Shown one piece after another: positions 17,559-26,035 of a DNA stretch of 64,000 nt (positions are counted from its first letter, which is position 1; each line of letters opens with the position of its first letter). The notes under the pieces were generated by a model, which was given only the letters and a program-made list of their open reading frames with translations, was not told the DNA's origin and searched no databases. Both the position numbers and the translations under genes were made by a program. This stretch comes from Nitrospira_D sp035465795 (GTDB taxonomy: Bacteria; Nitrospirota; Nitrospiria; Nitrospirales; Nitrospiraceae): positions 62,001 through 126,000 of the forward strand of contig NZ_JBMWAN010000004.1 in assembly GCF_049546785.1 (NCBI RefSeq), written 5' to 3'.

Positions 17559-18850
17559 AGACCACCTCTATCCAGCACCCAGCGCCGCAGAAGATCCAGC
17601 GCCGCCTGGGAAGACCGCTGTTTGATGACCTGGCGATCCCCGTGAAAGCGAAACTCCCTCGTGATGACATCCCCTGCCCCGCCATCCAGTCCGACATAGA
17701 CCAATCCGACCGGCTTCGTCTCCGTCGCCCCGCCCGGCCCGGCGATGCCGGTCACGCTCAGTCCCACCGACACACCGGCCCGCTCGCGAATCCCCTTCGC
17801 CATGGAAGCTGCGACTTCCCGGCTGACCGCCCCATGTTTCGCAATCAGCTCCGCCGGCACACCCAGCATATCGCTCTTTGACTGGTTGCTGTAACAGATC
17901 GCGCCCCGATCGACATAGGCGGACGAGCCCGGCACCTGTGTGAGCCGATGACCGATCAGTCCGCCGGTGCAGGACTCCGCCACGGCCACCGTGAGTTTCC
18001 GCTCCGCCAGGAGCCGCCCGACCACGTCTTCCATGGTCTCCCGTCCCTCGGCAAAGAGCCACTCGCCCAATCGGGAACGGACCTGCCCGGCGAGCCGTGG
18101 CAACGGATCGGCCTTCACCCTCTTTCCACCCGGCCTGGTCGTCAACGAGACGAGCACCCCCATGGGCGAGGCGAGCAGACCGAGATCGATGGGCGCTCCC
18201 TTCGGCATCAATCCGGATAGTCTGGCATCGACCTCCGCCTCCGGCAGTCCCCACGTGTGAAAGACCAGGCGGGTGATCGGTTGCGGGCGCCGTCCTTTGG
18301 ACTGAGCGAGTTGAGCGGTCAACAGGGGGAGGACCGATTGCGTCATCATCGCTTCCATCTCGCGCGGCACGCCGGGAAGCGAGACGACCGTAGCCCCTTT
18401 CCACGACACCCAGAACCCCGGCGCGGAGCCGACAGGATTGGGAATTACCGTGGCGCGGGAGGGAATCATCGCCTGGCGCAGCTGCCCTTTGTTCGGCGTC
18501 CTGCCCCATTGGGCCAGACGCGCGGTCATCCCATCGAGCGCTTCCTTGCGGCGCGCCAGCCGACGTCCCGTCGCCTCAGCGATCGCCTCTCTCGTGAGGT
18601 CATCCACCGTCGGCCCCAGGCCGCCGGTCATCACGACGACACCGGCGCGGCTTGCCGCAGTCTTCAAGACCTGGACCATGTCCGCCTGGTCGTCCCCCAC
18701 CACCGATTTAAAACGCACTTCGATGCCCAGGGTGCCCAGCAACTCCGCAATGAACAGCGAGTTGCTGTCGGATCGCCCGCCGACGAGCAGTTCGGAACCG
18801 ATGGCGATGGTTTCAGCGGTGAACGGCGACCGACGGGGTTTCTTGAGCAT
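17555..18850 (-). CDS. cinA: CinA-family protein (NMN amidohydrolase / ADP-ribose pyrophosphatase-like)
   Basis: The 431-residue protein has both CinA domains. The N-terminal MoaB/MogA-like domain shows AIGSELLVGGRSDSNS, VGDD and MTGGLGPTVDDLTREAIAEA; the C-terminal PncC domain shows VAESCTGGLIGHRLT, AICYSNQSKSDMLGV and VSVTGIAGPGG. Full-length CinA proteins recycle NMN and hydrolyse ADP-ribose. It heads the cinA-thpR-recA-recX-alaS run. Confidence 0.93.
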   Translation of the reverse strand: MLKKPRRSPFTAETIAIGSELLVGGRSDSNSLFIAELLGTLGIEVRFKSVVGDDQADMVQVLKTAASRAGVVVMTGGLGPTVDDLTREAIAEATGRRLARRKEALDGMTARLAQWGRTPNKGQLRQAMIPSRATVIPNPVGSAPGFWVSWKGATVVSLPGVPREMEAMMTQSVLPLLTAQLAQSKGRRPQPITRLVFHTWGLPEAEVDARLSGLMPKGAPIDLGLLASPMGVLVSLTTRPGGKRVKADPLPRLAGQVRSRLGEWLFAEGRETMEDVVGRLLAERKLTVAVAESCTGGLIGHRLTQVPGSSAYVDRGAICYSNQSKSDMLGVPAELIAKHGAVSREVAASMAKGIRERAGVSVGLSVTGIAGPGGATETKPVGLVYVGLDGGAGDVITREFRFHGDRQVIKQRSSQAALDLLRRWVLDRGGL

Positions 18851-18870
18851 GATACGTGAGCCTGTCCGGA

Positions 18871-19470
18871 CTAGCGGATGCCGGAGAAGTCCAGCATGAA
18901 TGACGTCTCGCCGCCGTTGGCCGGAAAGACCGTGATGGTTGTCCTGGCTGTGGGATCGAAGTCGCTGTAGTCGAACGAAGCCACGACTTTGGCCTTGAAG
19001 CGAGGACTGTCCGGCCAGGCCGCGCTCCGGTTGGCCTGTCCGTCGAAACGCACCGTGACAGGCTTGACCGTCCGGCCTCCCTGATCGAGCACCATATAAC
19101 TATCCACGGCGAAGTTCGGCAGATTCCCGAAGATCACCGTGCTGATGAGCATCGTCTTCGCCTCGATCACCTGCGCGACATCCGCCTCGCCCGGTTGGAG
19201 ACCTCTCAGCGCCATGTGCGTCGCCATGACCGAGAGCGCCCCCAGCTTCGTAATGAGAAATCCGCCCGGATGCAGATCATCCCCGGCCCCGAAGCGGACA
19301 TAGAAGCTGTCCGGCGGCCCTCCCTGTCGGGCCATCGCCTTGCCCGCCTCGAGCGCGGCCCGGATCTCTTCAGCCCCCGGTTGAACCTCGATCGCAAAAG
19401 CCGCAGGCGCGTTCAACGCGAGCGCCGCAACGGCGCAACGGACGAGCCAATGACCCATCGAGCTCCGCAT
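18871..19470 (-). CDS. Conserved exported protein of unknown function
   Basis: The product has a signal peptide (cleavage near AFA-IEV, residue ~26) and a compact ~170-residue mature part with no family I recognise. Visible features are a KAMARQGGPPDSFYVRFGAGDDLHPGGF segment broken by turns and a final SFMLDFSGIR strand. It ends 20 nt before the cinA start, so the two may share a transcript. Two starts are possible: the ATG at 19470, or an in-frame ATG at 19458 preceded by GGAG. Periplasmic location is likely; function unknown. Confidence 0.65.
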   Translation of the reverse strand: MRSSMGHWLVRCAVAALALNAPAAFAIEVQPGAEEIRAALEAGKAMARQGGPPDSFYVRFGAGDDLHPGGFLITKLGALSVMATHMALRGLQPGEADVAQVIEAKTMLISTVIFGNLPNFAVDSYMVLDQGGRTVKPVTVRFDGQANRSAAWPDSPRFKAKVVASFDYSDFDPTARTTITVFPANGGETSFMLDFSGIR

Positions 19471-19614
19471 GCTGTGAAGCCGTACCAGATCGATTTTCGC
19501 CTGTCAACGAAGGCCCGCCGGGTCGCCAGCCCGTTGACAAGACCGAAGATGAAGTGCTAAAGAAACCAGCCTTTACTACCGTGCATTTTCAAGAAGTTAC
19601 ACGGAGGAGTTTCC

Positions 19615-20337
19615 ATGTCCAGCCCTGAACAAACACAGCCAGCCCAGGCGCCAAAGCGTCAGTACGTGAATTTCGTGTTCTATAAAATCGACCCGGCCTG
19701 GCGCCGCCTCCCGGAGGATGAGCGCACCAAGGGGAAGCAGGAGTTCCTGCGCGCCGTGGAAGACTACGCCGGCAAGGTGATGGTCATCGCCTATTCGGCG
19801 GTCGGTATCCGCGGCGATTGCGACATTATGCTCTGGCGCATCAGCTATGAGTTAGAGCTCTTCCAGGAAATGAGCACCAAGATCCTGGCCTCGGGGCTGG
19901 GCAAGTACATCACGACCCCGTATTCCTACCTCTCCATGACCAAGCGGTCCATTTATGTGGACAACCACACGCACGAAGGGCAGGAGAGCAAGCGCCTGAC
20001 CGTTGTGCCGGGCAAGGGGAAGTACATTTTCGTCTACCCCTTCCTGAAGACCCGCGAGTGGTTCCTGCTGACCAAAGCCGCCCGGCAGGGGATGATGGAC
20101 GAACACATTGAAGTCGGCCACCGCTTCCCGTCCGTGAAGCTGAACACGACCTACTCATTCGGCCTCGACGATCAGGAATGGGTCGTGGCGTTCGAGAGCG
20201 ATAAGCCGGAAGATTTCCTCGACCTGGTCATGGCCCTGCGTGAAACGGAAGGGTCGCGCTACACGTTGCGCGACACTCCGATCTTCACCTGCATTCGCCG
20301 CAGCCTGAAAGAAACCCTCGATACGCTCGGCGGCTAG
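19615..20337 (+). CDS. Cld-family heme protein, probable coproheme decarboxylase (ChdC/HemQ)
   Basis: A 240-residue member of the chlorite-dismutase family (pentameric type length). The proximal heme ligand is in MMDEH (His164), followed by LNTTYSFGLDDQEWVVAFE. True chlorite dismutases carry a distal Arg in a VKRKLYHSTGLDD context; here the aligned position is in KLNTTYSFGLDD, with no Arg, so chlorite detoxification is unlikely. In contrast, the YPFLK segment (Tyr141, Lys145) matches the catalytic Tyr-x3-Lys of coproheme decarboxylases, which make heme b from coproheme in the coproporphyrin-dependent pathway. GGAGGAG precedes the ATG and a perfect terminator follows. Automatic annotation might call it chlorite dismutase. 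Confidence 0.85.
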   Translation: MSSPEQTQPAQAPKRQYVNFVFYKIDPAWRRLPEDERTKGKQEFLRAVEDYAGKVMVIAYSAVGIRGDCDIMLWRISYELELFQEMSTKILASGLGKYITTPYSYLSMTKRSIYVDNHTHEGQESKRLTVVPGKGKYIFVYPFLKTREWFLLTKAARQGMMDEHIEVGHRFPSVKLNTTYSFGLDDQEWVVAFESDKPEDFLDLVMALRETEGSRYTLRDTPIFTCIRRSLKETLDTLGG

Positions 20338-20360
20338 GGCGTGAGATAAGATGGAGCATG

Positions 20361-20398
20361 AACGGCCTTCGATCGTCCGATCGAAGGCCGTTTGTTTT
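20361..20398 (+). terminator. Rho-independent terminator after the Cld-family gene
   Basis: A perfect 15-bp inverted repeat (AACGGCCTTCGATCG and its complement, 2-nt loop) is followed by TGTTTTTC. It lies 24 nt after the stop codon. The next gene begins only about 9 nt after the T-run, so that gene must be reached by read-through or its promoter lies within the Cld-family gene. Confidence 0.88.
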
Positions 20399-20406
20399 TC
20401 CCGACG

Positions 20407-21066
20407 ATGAGCCCACCGGTTGACCCACGCGCCGCGCTGCTGTCGGTCCTGATCCCCGGGCTGGGACAACTGTCCCAGGGACGGCGTCTCCAGGCCCTCG
20501 CGGCGTTCATCGTAACGCTGCTCCTCCTTGTACTCAGCGCCTGGCTCGGACGGATCACCGACCGGGCCGTCGAAGTCCTCGTCTTCATGGTCCTGGCGCT
20601 GCCCTGCTGGGTCCTCCAGAGTTACGATGCCTACCTCGGACCGGGCAATGGCCGATCCGATATGCTCCGGACCTGGAGTCTCGTGTGGCAACGGGGACAC
20701 GACATCCGGTTCCTCGGACTCCTCCTGCTCATCAGTGCGCTGAACGACACCTGGATCATCCTCAAGAATCTGGACTATCTCCTCCCCTTCTACTGCACCA
20801 GGCTGGACGGAGTCGCCGGTTTCGCCACCAAGGCCATCTCGCCCGCGCTGCATCTCGCCGTCGGCTATGGCTTTATCCGCCTGCGCCGGTGGGCCCTCTT
20901 CGTCTATCTGGTCTATGCGGCATACGGGTTCACCAACGGCATGGTCAACCTGACCTGCTTCGGCCCCGGACGCATCCGGAATACCCTCTTGGCGGCCATC
21001 GTTCTCTCCACGCTCTACATTCTCCGGCGGCGGCACGTCCTGCTCGAGAAATCCCCTGGTGGATAA
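20407..21066 (+). CDS. Multi-pass membrane protein of unknown function
   Basis: The 219-residue product contains about five to six hydrophobic helices (for example residues ~31-51, 54-72, 98-115, 135-150, 155-172 and 190-205). An early LIPGLGQLSQGRR segment resembles the PGLGQ motif of TM2/DUF-type small membrane proteins. No catalytic motif is visible. The ATG lacks a clear Shine-Dalgarno, and an in-frame TTG at 20392 overlaps the terminator. Inner-membrane location is likely; function unknown. Confidence 0.7.
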   Translation: MSPPVDPRAALLSVLIPGLGQLSQGRRLQALAAFIVTLLLLVLSAWLGRITDRAVEVLVFMVLALPCWVLQSYDAYLGPGNGRSDMLRTWSLVWQRGHDIRFLGLLLLISALNDTWIILKNLDYLLPFYCTRLDGVAGFATKAISPALHLAVGYGFIRLRRWALFVYLVYAAYGFTNGMVNLTCFGPGRIRNTLLAAIVLSTLYILRRRHVLLEKSPGG

Positions 21067-21072
21067 TCATCC

Positions 21073-21201
21073 GGCAGGCTGGTCAAACCGGCCGTCCAGC
21101 AAGGCCGCAGTGCTGCAGGGATACGAGGCGTACTGGATGTGGTACGTCCAGCATGCCCGTAGCGCGAGAACGCTGCTGGAGGCCGGTTTCAGCAGCCTGC
21201 C
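21073..21201. repeat. Long palindromic intergenic repeat
   Basis: Two ~30-base arms (left GGCAGGCTGGTCAAACCGG..., right ...CCGGTTTCAGCAGCCTGCC) are inverted complements with a few mismatches, enclosing ~70 bases with CAGCAAGGCCGCAGTG and GCGCGAGAACGCTG. I recall elements of this wording as abundant intergenic repeats in Nitrospira-like genomes. It starts 6 bases after a stop codon and could act as a bidirectional terminator or REP-like element. No transposase is attached. Confidence 0.7.
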
Positions 21202-21274
21202 ATGGCTTTGACAGCCAAATCGCGCATGTGTTACCTCTACTGGGTCACCTTTCACTAACCAACCTGGTCTATCG

Positions 21275-21493
21275 ATGGCTGATACCACCGCCCTCTATGC
21301 CCTCCGGTTTCCGGATGGTTCCGTCAGTCTGTATATCGACGAAGTCTATGCCCAGGAACGCGGCGTGGACCCGTCCAAACTCGTGCGCATTGAAATCCCC
21401 CGCGAAATGTTCATCAGTGGAAGCGTCCAGGAAGTCCGCGAATACGTCGCCCTCTACCTGGAAACCCATCAACAGCAAACCGGGAACGCCTAA
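21275..21493 (+). CDS. Small conserved hypothetical protein, 72 aa
   Basis: A short soluble protein starting MADTTALYALRFPDGSVSLY, with a compact alpha/beta pattern and a C-terminal helix (VQEVREYVALYLETHQQ). No family is recognised and no Shine-Dalgarno is obvious. It lies 28 nt upstream of the 392-aa gene on the same strand and shares no sequence with it; the pair is likely an operon. Confidence 0.6.
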   Translation: MADTTALYALRFPDGSVSLYIDEVYAQERGVDPSKLVRIEIPREMFISGSVQEVREYVALYLETHQQQTGNA

Positions 21494-21521
21494 TCGGGGC
21501 AGACAGGATTCACCCACAACT

Positions 21522-22700
21522 ATGCCGTCCACCATGACCTCCCCCCTCACCGCGGAACTGATCCAAGACGTCATTGCCGGCATGCCGATTCAAGGCCGGA
21601 TCATGCTGCGGCTCATGCTGCTCCAGCATTTCGACGTCACGCAGGACGAAATTCTGTTTATGGTTTCGGACCGGCCCGATCCCCGCTGCGTCTCCGGCAC
21701 CAAACCCATTACCACAATGACCCAGGAAGCCATTACGGCCATGAAGAACCGGCGGGATGAATATCGCAAGCGGGCGCGCCTGAAGCGGGAACGGACCTGG
21801 CTCCAATGCACGGCGCTGCGCAAACTGGCCGCCACGTCGGAATTGCTGGCCGACCGCGCCGCGACCTTGTTGCGCACCACCTATGGCGTCTCCGCCGAAA
21901 CGATCGCCGACCTCGAAGCAAAAGCCCGGGTCGCCGTGCCACGGCCCCTCTTGCGGATGCTGGAAGAGCGCTGGGATGCCGACGAAATTTCCGCCGAGGA
22001 ATATCAAAAGCAGCGGCTCGCGGTTGAATTGCAGCTCCAAGTCCGCATGGCCGAACGGTTCCGGAAACGCCTCGCCCTGGCGGAACGGGAACAGCAGACC
22101 GCGGACGGCAACACGCTCCAGGACCATGAGATCGGACACATCTGGGGCATTCCGGCCGGCACCCTGGCTGCCAGAAAAGTGAAGTTTCTCTCGCAATATC
22201 TGATGGCCTTGCAGGCCAAACTGACCGGCGCGCCCGTGCAGCCGAATACCGCGCCGCCGCTCGACCTCTGGAAGGAGACGCTGGCCGTCCTCTCCCGCAC
22301 CCCTATCGAGCGGTCCATCGCGACCTACGACGGGCTGGAAAAGACCGAGACCGCCTTGATCGACAAACTGTCGCTCTATGTGGTCGGCGCGCTCCCCGAA
22401 GAAACCGAAGTAAAGTTCTGGAACTCGCTCGTCTATGGCGCCAGTTCCCAAGCCGTGCATACTGAAATCACACGGACCCTGTTCGGCCTGCAGCGGCTCG
22501 TCTCCCTTCAGAACGATACCGACACCAGCCCCGAGGCCCTCGATGAAGAGCTCATGAAACGCACCGCGCCACGCGCCAAAGCGGAAGCGCTCGAAGGTCC
22601 GGGCGAAGAGGCCAAACCGGAAATCACCGATATGCAGAAACAGATTCTGCACAACTTTATCGGAGAGGACGTCAGCGGCCGGGCATCGGACAAGTGGTAA
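21522..22700 (+). CDS. Conserved hypothetical helical protein, 392 aa
   Basis: The product is rich in charged amphipathic helices, e.g. MKNRRDEYRKRARLKRERTW and EEYQKQRLAVELQLQVRMAE, suggesting coiled coil and protein-protein or nucleic-acid contact; there is no signal peptide or membrane helix. An internal segment EIGHIWGIPAGTLAARK resembles a helix-turn-helix turn (IWGIPAGTLAARK), but this is weak. The frame is open far upstream, and I chose the ATG at 21522 because the protein-like sequence begins there. I do not recognise the family. Confidence 0.7.
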   Translation: MPSTMTSPLTAELIQDVIAGMPIQGRIMLRLMLLQHFDVTQDEILFMVSDRPDPRCVSGTKPITTMTQEAITAMKNRRDEYRKRARLKRERTWLQCTALRKLAATSELLADRAATLLRTTYGVSAETIADLEAKARVAVPRPLLRMLEERWDADEISAEEYQKQRLAVELQLQVRMAERFRKRLALAEREQQTADGNTLQDHEIGHIWGIPAGTLAARKVKFLSQYLMALQAKLTGAPVQPNTAPPLDLWKETLAVLSRTPIERSIATYDGLEKTETALIDKLSLYVVGALPEETEVKFWNSLVYGASSQAVHTEITRTLFGLQRLVSLQNDTDTSPEALDEELMKRTAPRAKAEALEGPGEEAKPEITDMQKQILHNFIGEDVSGRASDKW

Positions 22701-22752
22701 GACGCGCGGCGCATTGCCAATCACATTTGTTGCGGTATAATCGGATCACGCT

Positions 22753-23181
22753 ATGCTCAGACCAGCCATCAACCAGCCGGCCGCTTCCGCATCGATCCTG
22801 ACAGGCCTGTTCATCAGCCTGATCGTCGCTCTCGGACTCCCCTGCGGCGTATCGGCAGCCGGTCTGCTGGAAATTGCCGAATTGATCGCGCACCCGGAGC
22901 AGTACGACCATCAGGATGTGGTCGTGAGCGGAAAAGTCACCAACATTCAGCTCGCCACCAACCGGCAGGGACAACCGGCTTATGGCTTTCTCCTGCAGGA
23001 CCAGGCCGGCACCCTCAAAGTCGTCAGCCTTGGCCAGGTGGAAGTCCGCGAGGGCGACCAGGTGATTGTCGAAGGGGTCTTCAGCCGGTTGCGTCAGGCG
23101 GGCCGGACCATTGTCTACAACGAAATCAAAGCGCTCTCCGTGAAACCGATGAACCGGCTGAATCCCGACCTCGTCGGCTAG
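22753..23181 (+). CDS. Exported OB-fold protein
   Basis: After an N-terminal signal sequence (residues ~14-37, ending SAAG) the ~105-residue mature part has an OB-fold pattern: LIAHPEQYDHQDVVVSGKVT, YGFLLQDQAGTLKVVS, VREGDQVIVEGVFS. OB modules of this kind bind oligonucleotides or small ligands, and exported versions occur in stress or cytochrome-assembly proteins. The closest feel is the bacterial OB-fold/BOF type; the ligand is unknown. Confidence 0.65.
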   Translation: MLRPAINQPAASASILTGLFISLIVALGLPCGVSAAGLLEIAELIAHPEQYDHQDVVVSGKVTNIQLATNRQGQPAYGFLLQDQAGTLKVVSLGQVEVREGDQVIVEGVFSRLRQAGRTIVYNEIKALSVKPMNRLNPDLVG

Positions 23182-23267
23182 GGAGTTGAACAGCCGCCCC
23201 GTCAACGCCCGGACGAGGCCGACTGTGACCGTTCCTGTTCCCATCTGAACAGACAACCATCCGATCC

Positions 23268-23672
23268 ATGCACTCCCCACTACGGACCCATATCAACGGC
23301 ATCTTCACCCTGAGCCTCGGCGTGATCGCCCTCGCATGGTTCAGCGGTTGCGCCACCGCCGCCCAGGTCGGCGAGTACCCCAATCAACAGCGCATGGTCG
23401 GTAAGTCAAAGGCCGCGATCCTGGCCTGTGCCGGGAAACCGGTCAAGGAACAGACCAGGAACGACGTGACGCTCCTGCAGTATTATCGTGAAGCGCCGAT
23501 GCTTGAAGAATCGGCAGCGGTCGGGAAGGGCAGCTTTCCCACCATCCACCATGGCTGCTGGGCCACCGTGATTATCGCCGAGGACCGCGTCACTGAAGTG
23601 CGCTACCGCTTCGCCCCCCCCACCTTCGACGCCTCCAACGACTGCGAAGAAATTTTCGAGCCCTGCCAATAG
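23268..23672 (+). CDS. Predicted lipoprotein, SmpA/OmlA-like
   Basis: A lipobox (WFSGC) ends the signal sequence at about residue 28. The mature part holds the short BamE/SmpA-like motif KSKAAILACAGKPVKEQTRN followed by strands, and four later cysteines. Similar small lipoproteins recur elsewhere in this window. Outer-membrane or periplasmic location; function unknown. Confidence 0.65.
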   Translation: MHSPLRTHINGIFTLSLGVIALAWFSGCATAAQVGEYPNQQRMVGKSKAAILACAGKPVKEQTRNDVTLLQYYREAPMLEESAAVGKGSFPTIHHGCWATVIIAEDRVTEVRYRFAPPTFDASNDCEEIFEPCQ

Positions 23673-23754
23673 TAGTTCGAGCTGCCCGGCCGCCACAGCC
23701 CGTTGTTTTTTTCGGCCTGGCCGATAGACACAAATCGTGGTACTGCTAGCCGCT

Positions 23755-24675
23755 ATGACACGGTTTCACCCACTCCGTCCGATCGCGCGAGGATTCCTCC
23801 TCATGCTCCTGTTCCTGTGGCCGTTCGAGGCGCAGGCGCTGGAAAAATACGGCCGTCCCCTGCCGTCGATGGAGGGAGCGGATGAGAACGGCCATGAAGC
23901 GGAGGAAACCCTCTTCGGCGGCTACCTCCTCACCGGCGTATTCGCGAAGAATCCCTCGTTCGCCGCCAGACCGGACAACACGGGCCTGGTCGGCCTGCGC
24001 CACATGCTCCACCTTGAAACCGACCTGTACAAACAGTATCTGACCTTCTACACCGACCAGAACTTCTTTTCGGACCGCACGAACGGTTGGATCGAGCTGA
24101 GCGAGTGGGACGGCACTTACGCCTTTACCGGCGTCCTCGATCATTTCGCCTGGCGGCTGCAATATGAGCGGGATGCGCCGCTCGACCGCACCGGCCTCAT
24201 CCAGGCCTACGCCGACGGGCTCGTGACGGCCAAACTTCAGTCAGCCCAGGACATGGCCTGGTGGCGCCGCATTTTCCCGAACCAGAGCCTCACCATGTAT
24301 GGAGGAGCCGGCTGGCTCTTTCACAACAGCAATTATTTCGCCAGACCGGACAACAGCGGTCGGGCGCTCTTTCGATACGTCGCCCACGCCGACCTCGACC
24401 TCTACAAGAACAAGGTCGTGCTCTACGGCGATGTGAACATGTTCACCGACCGGGAAGCCGGCAATCAGGCACGGCCGACAGAACTGGATTGGATCGTCGG
24501 GCTTGCCCTGCGGTGGCGCCAAACGGAATTAGCCATCTACCATGAGCAGGATCAACCTCTGGATCGAGCGGGCCTGGTCCAGAAATATCTCGCGGTCCAG
24601 CTCCGCTTTTCCTTCGACGTCTCAAAGCAGGATCTGGGCATCGGGAAATCGGCTGGCGGCGCGCCGGCTCAATGA
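23755..24675 (+). CDS. Exported hypothetical protein with internal repeat
   Basis: A signal peptide (cleavage near AQA-LEK) is followed by ~270 residues in two related halves: NPSFAARPDNTGLVGLRHMLHLETDLYKQYLTFYTDQNFFSDR and SNYFARPDNSGRALFRYVAHADLDLYKNKVVLYGDVNMFTDR are given here only as flags (SFAARPDNTG/YFARPDNSG, DLYKQ/DLYKN, DQNFFSDR/DVNMFTDR). The WRLQYERDAPLDRTGLIQ/AIYHEQDQPLDRAGLVQ pair repeats as well. Strand-rich composition suggests a small outer-membrane barrel. The stop overlaps the SDR gene tail-to-tail by 7 bases. Function unknown. Confidence 0.6.
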   Translation: MTRFHPLRPIARGFLLMLLFLWPFEAQALEKYGRPLPSMEGADENGHEAEETLFGGYLLTGVFAKNPSFAARPDNTGLVGLRHMLHLETDLYKQYLTFYTDQNFFSDRTNGWIELSEWDGTYAFTGVLDHFAWRLQYERDAPLDRTGLIQAYADGLVTAKLQSAQDMAWWRRIFPNQSLTMYGGAGWLFHNSNYFARPDNSGRALFRYVAHADLDLYKNKVVLYGDVNMFTDREAGNQARPTELDWIVGLALRWRQTELAIYHEQDQPLDRAGLVQKYLAVQLRFSFDVSKQDLGIGKSAGGAPAQ

Positions 24676-25526
24676 GGCAGGTTCAAGATCCTGGTCATCA
24701 GCCGGTCCGACAGGCGATCGGGAAGCAGTTTGACCATGATCGCGCGCAACTTCGCATCACGTCCGACCAGATACCGGGTCTTCGGATGATCCGCCGTCAG
24801 GGCATGCTCCACCACTTGGGCCACCGCCTCCGCGGGAATCGCCCGCGCCGCCGCTTCAGCCACCCGGGCCCGCACCCCTGCCACCACGCCCGCATACAGA
24901 TCTTTCAATTCACCCGAGGTCGTGGCTTCCAACTCGTCGGCCTTCGCGCCCGACTTCTCCCAGATCGGCGTCGCAATCGCCCCCGGCTCCACAATCGAGA
25001 CCTGAATCCCCCACTGCTGCACCTCCAGCCGCAGCGCATCCGTGAGCGCCTCCAGCGCGAACTTCGACGCGGAATAGGGCCCCATCAGCGGCATCGCGGC
25101 GCGGCCCGCAATCGACCCCATATTCACGATACGCCCTCGCCCCTTTCGCAACAGGGGAAGAAAGGCCTGAATCACCGCCACCTGGCCGATTACATTCACC
25201 TCAAACTGCCGCCGAAGGTCCGGAATCGGCACCGCTTCCAGCGGGCCGGCCACAGCAATTCCTGCATTATTCACCAGCCCGGCCAGGCCCGCCTCCCTGA
25301 GCAGGCTCGCAATCAGTTGCCGCGCCCGGTCGATCGACGCCGTATCCGTCACATCCAACAGGACCGGCTGCAACCGCGGCGACGCCTCAGCCTTCAATAA
25401 CTCTCCGTCCGCCTCTCTCCGCACCCCTGCAAAGACCGTAAAACCCAGGCGATCAAGATGCAGGGCACAGGCCGCCCCGATCCCGGTCGACGCGCCTGAA
25501 ATCACCACCGTCCGCGCTCGTTCCAT
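24669..25526 (-). CDS. SDR-family oxidoreductase
   Basis: A classical short-chain dehydrogenase/reductase of 285 residues. Visible are the dinucleotide motif SGASTGIG, LLDVTD, the NNAG motif (LVNNAGIAVAG), the catalytic Ser in VNMGSIAG and YSASK with catalytic Tyr/Lys, then PGAIATPIW. The ATG is set by GGAGG 6 nt upstream; a GTG two codons earlier is too close. NADP(H) versus NAD(H) and the substrate cannot be told. It is convergent with the preceding gene. Confidence 0.9.
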   Translation of the reverse strand: MERARTVVISGASTGIGAACALHLDRLGFTVFAGVRREADGELLKAEASPRLQPVLLDVTDTASIDRARQLIASLLREAGLAGLVNNAGIAVAGPLEAVPIPDLRRQFEVNVIGQVAVIQAFLPLLRKGRGRIVNMGSIAGRAAMPLMGPYSASKFALEALTDALRLEVQQWGIQVSIVEPGAIATPIWEKSGAKADELEATTSGELKDLYAGVVAGVRARVAEAAARAIPAEAVAQVVEHALTADHPKTRYLVGRDAKLRAIMVKLLPDRLSDRLMTRILNLPH

Positions 25527-25625
25527 CTCCACCCTCCACAGACCTGAATGAACCGGTTCGAAGAGTAGCAGCTTTCCCCTGGCGAATCAGTATCCACCAA
25601 CCGTCTGCGTCACGTTTCGGCGAGT

Positions 25626-25704
25626 CCGGAAAGCATCCTACAGGGGAAAGCAGGGCATTTCTCCCGCCATGAATCCCTTTTGATCCAACATGGATGCTTT
25701 CCGG
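25626..25704. repeat. 13-bp perfect inverted repeat flanking ~53 bases
   Basis: CCGGAAAGCATCC at the left and GGATGCTTTCCGG at the right are exact inverted complements, spaced 53 bases apart in non-coding DNA. The layout resembles a small MITE-like or insertion-sequence remnant, or a large stem. No transposase or target-site duplication is visible. Confidence 0.5.
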
Positions 25705-25920
25705 TTCTCCTGACGAGGTCAGATCCGTCCGACGATCTCAATGCCAAGTGAAGCAGATCTTCTCAGTACCCACGCCAATCGGGCAATTCCAGGTATTCCA
25801 ACCAGGGAAAGCCCCACTGCCTGGTACAGGCCTGTGTTTTGCACAATGGCTAGGACATGACGATGGACGACTCGACAGAAACTTCGCCAAGAGACTGGCC
25901 GGAATGGGAAGGAGGCCATC

Positions 25921-26007
25921 ATGGATCTCTCACTGATCATATTTATCTCGAACGTCCTCTTGGCGCTCTTCCTATACATCGTCATACGCTGGATCTGGCA
26001 GGACTGA
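25921..26007 (+). CDS. 28-residue single-helix membrane protein
   Basis: The ATG is preceded by a strong AAGGAGG at ideal spacing. The peptide begins MDLSLIIFISNVLLALFLYI and ends RWIWQD; one transmembrane helix with an aromatic/charged C-terminal cap. It is alone, with no partner gene of the CydX or KdpF type beside it. Small membrane proteins of this size usually modulate a larger complex, but no partner can be named. Confidence 0.5.
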   Translation: MDLSLIIFISNVLLALFLYIVIRWIWQD

Positions 26008-26035
26008 CCGGCCGCCACAGGAGAGAGCGGAGAGG

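Noticed and set aside
19615..20337. Calling the Cld-family gene chlorite dismutase
   Set aside because: The distal Arg is missing and the ChdC Tyr/Lys pair is present.
20685..21521. Upstream extension of the 392-aa gene
   Set aside because: It overlaps a membrane-protein gene and the palindromic repeat in another frame; protein-like sequence begins at 21522.
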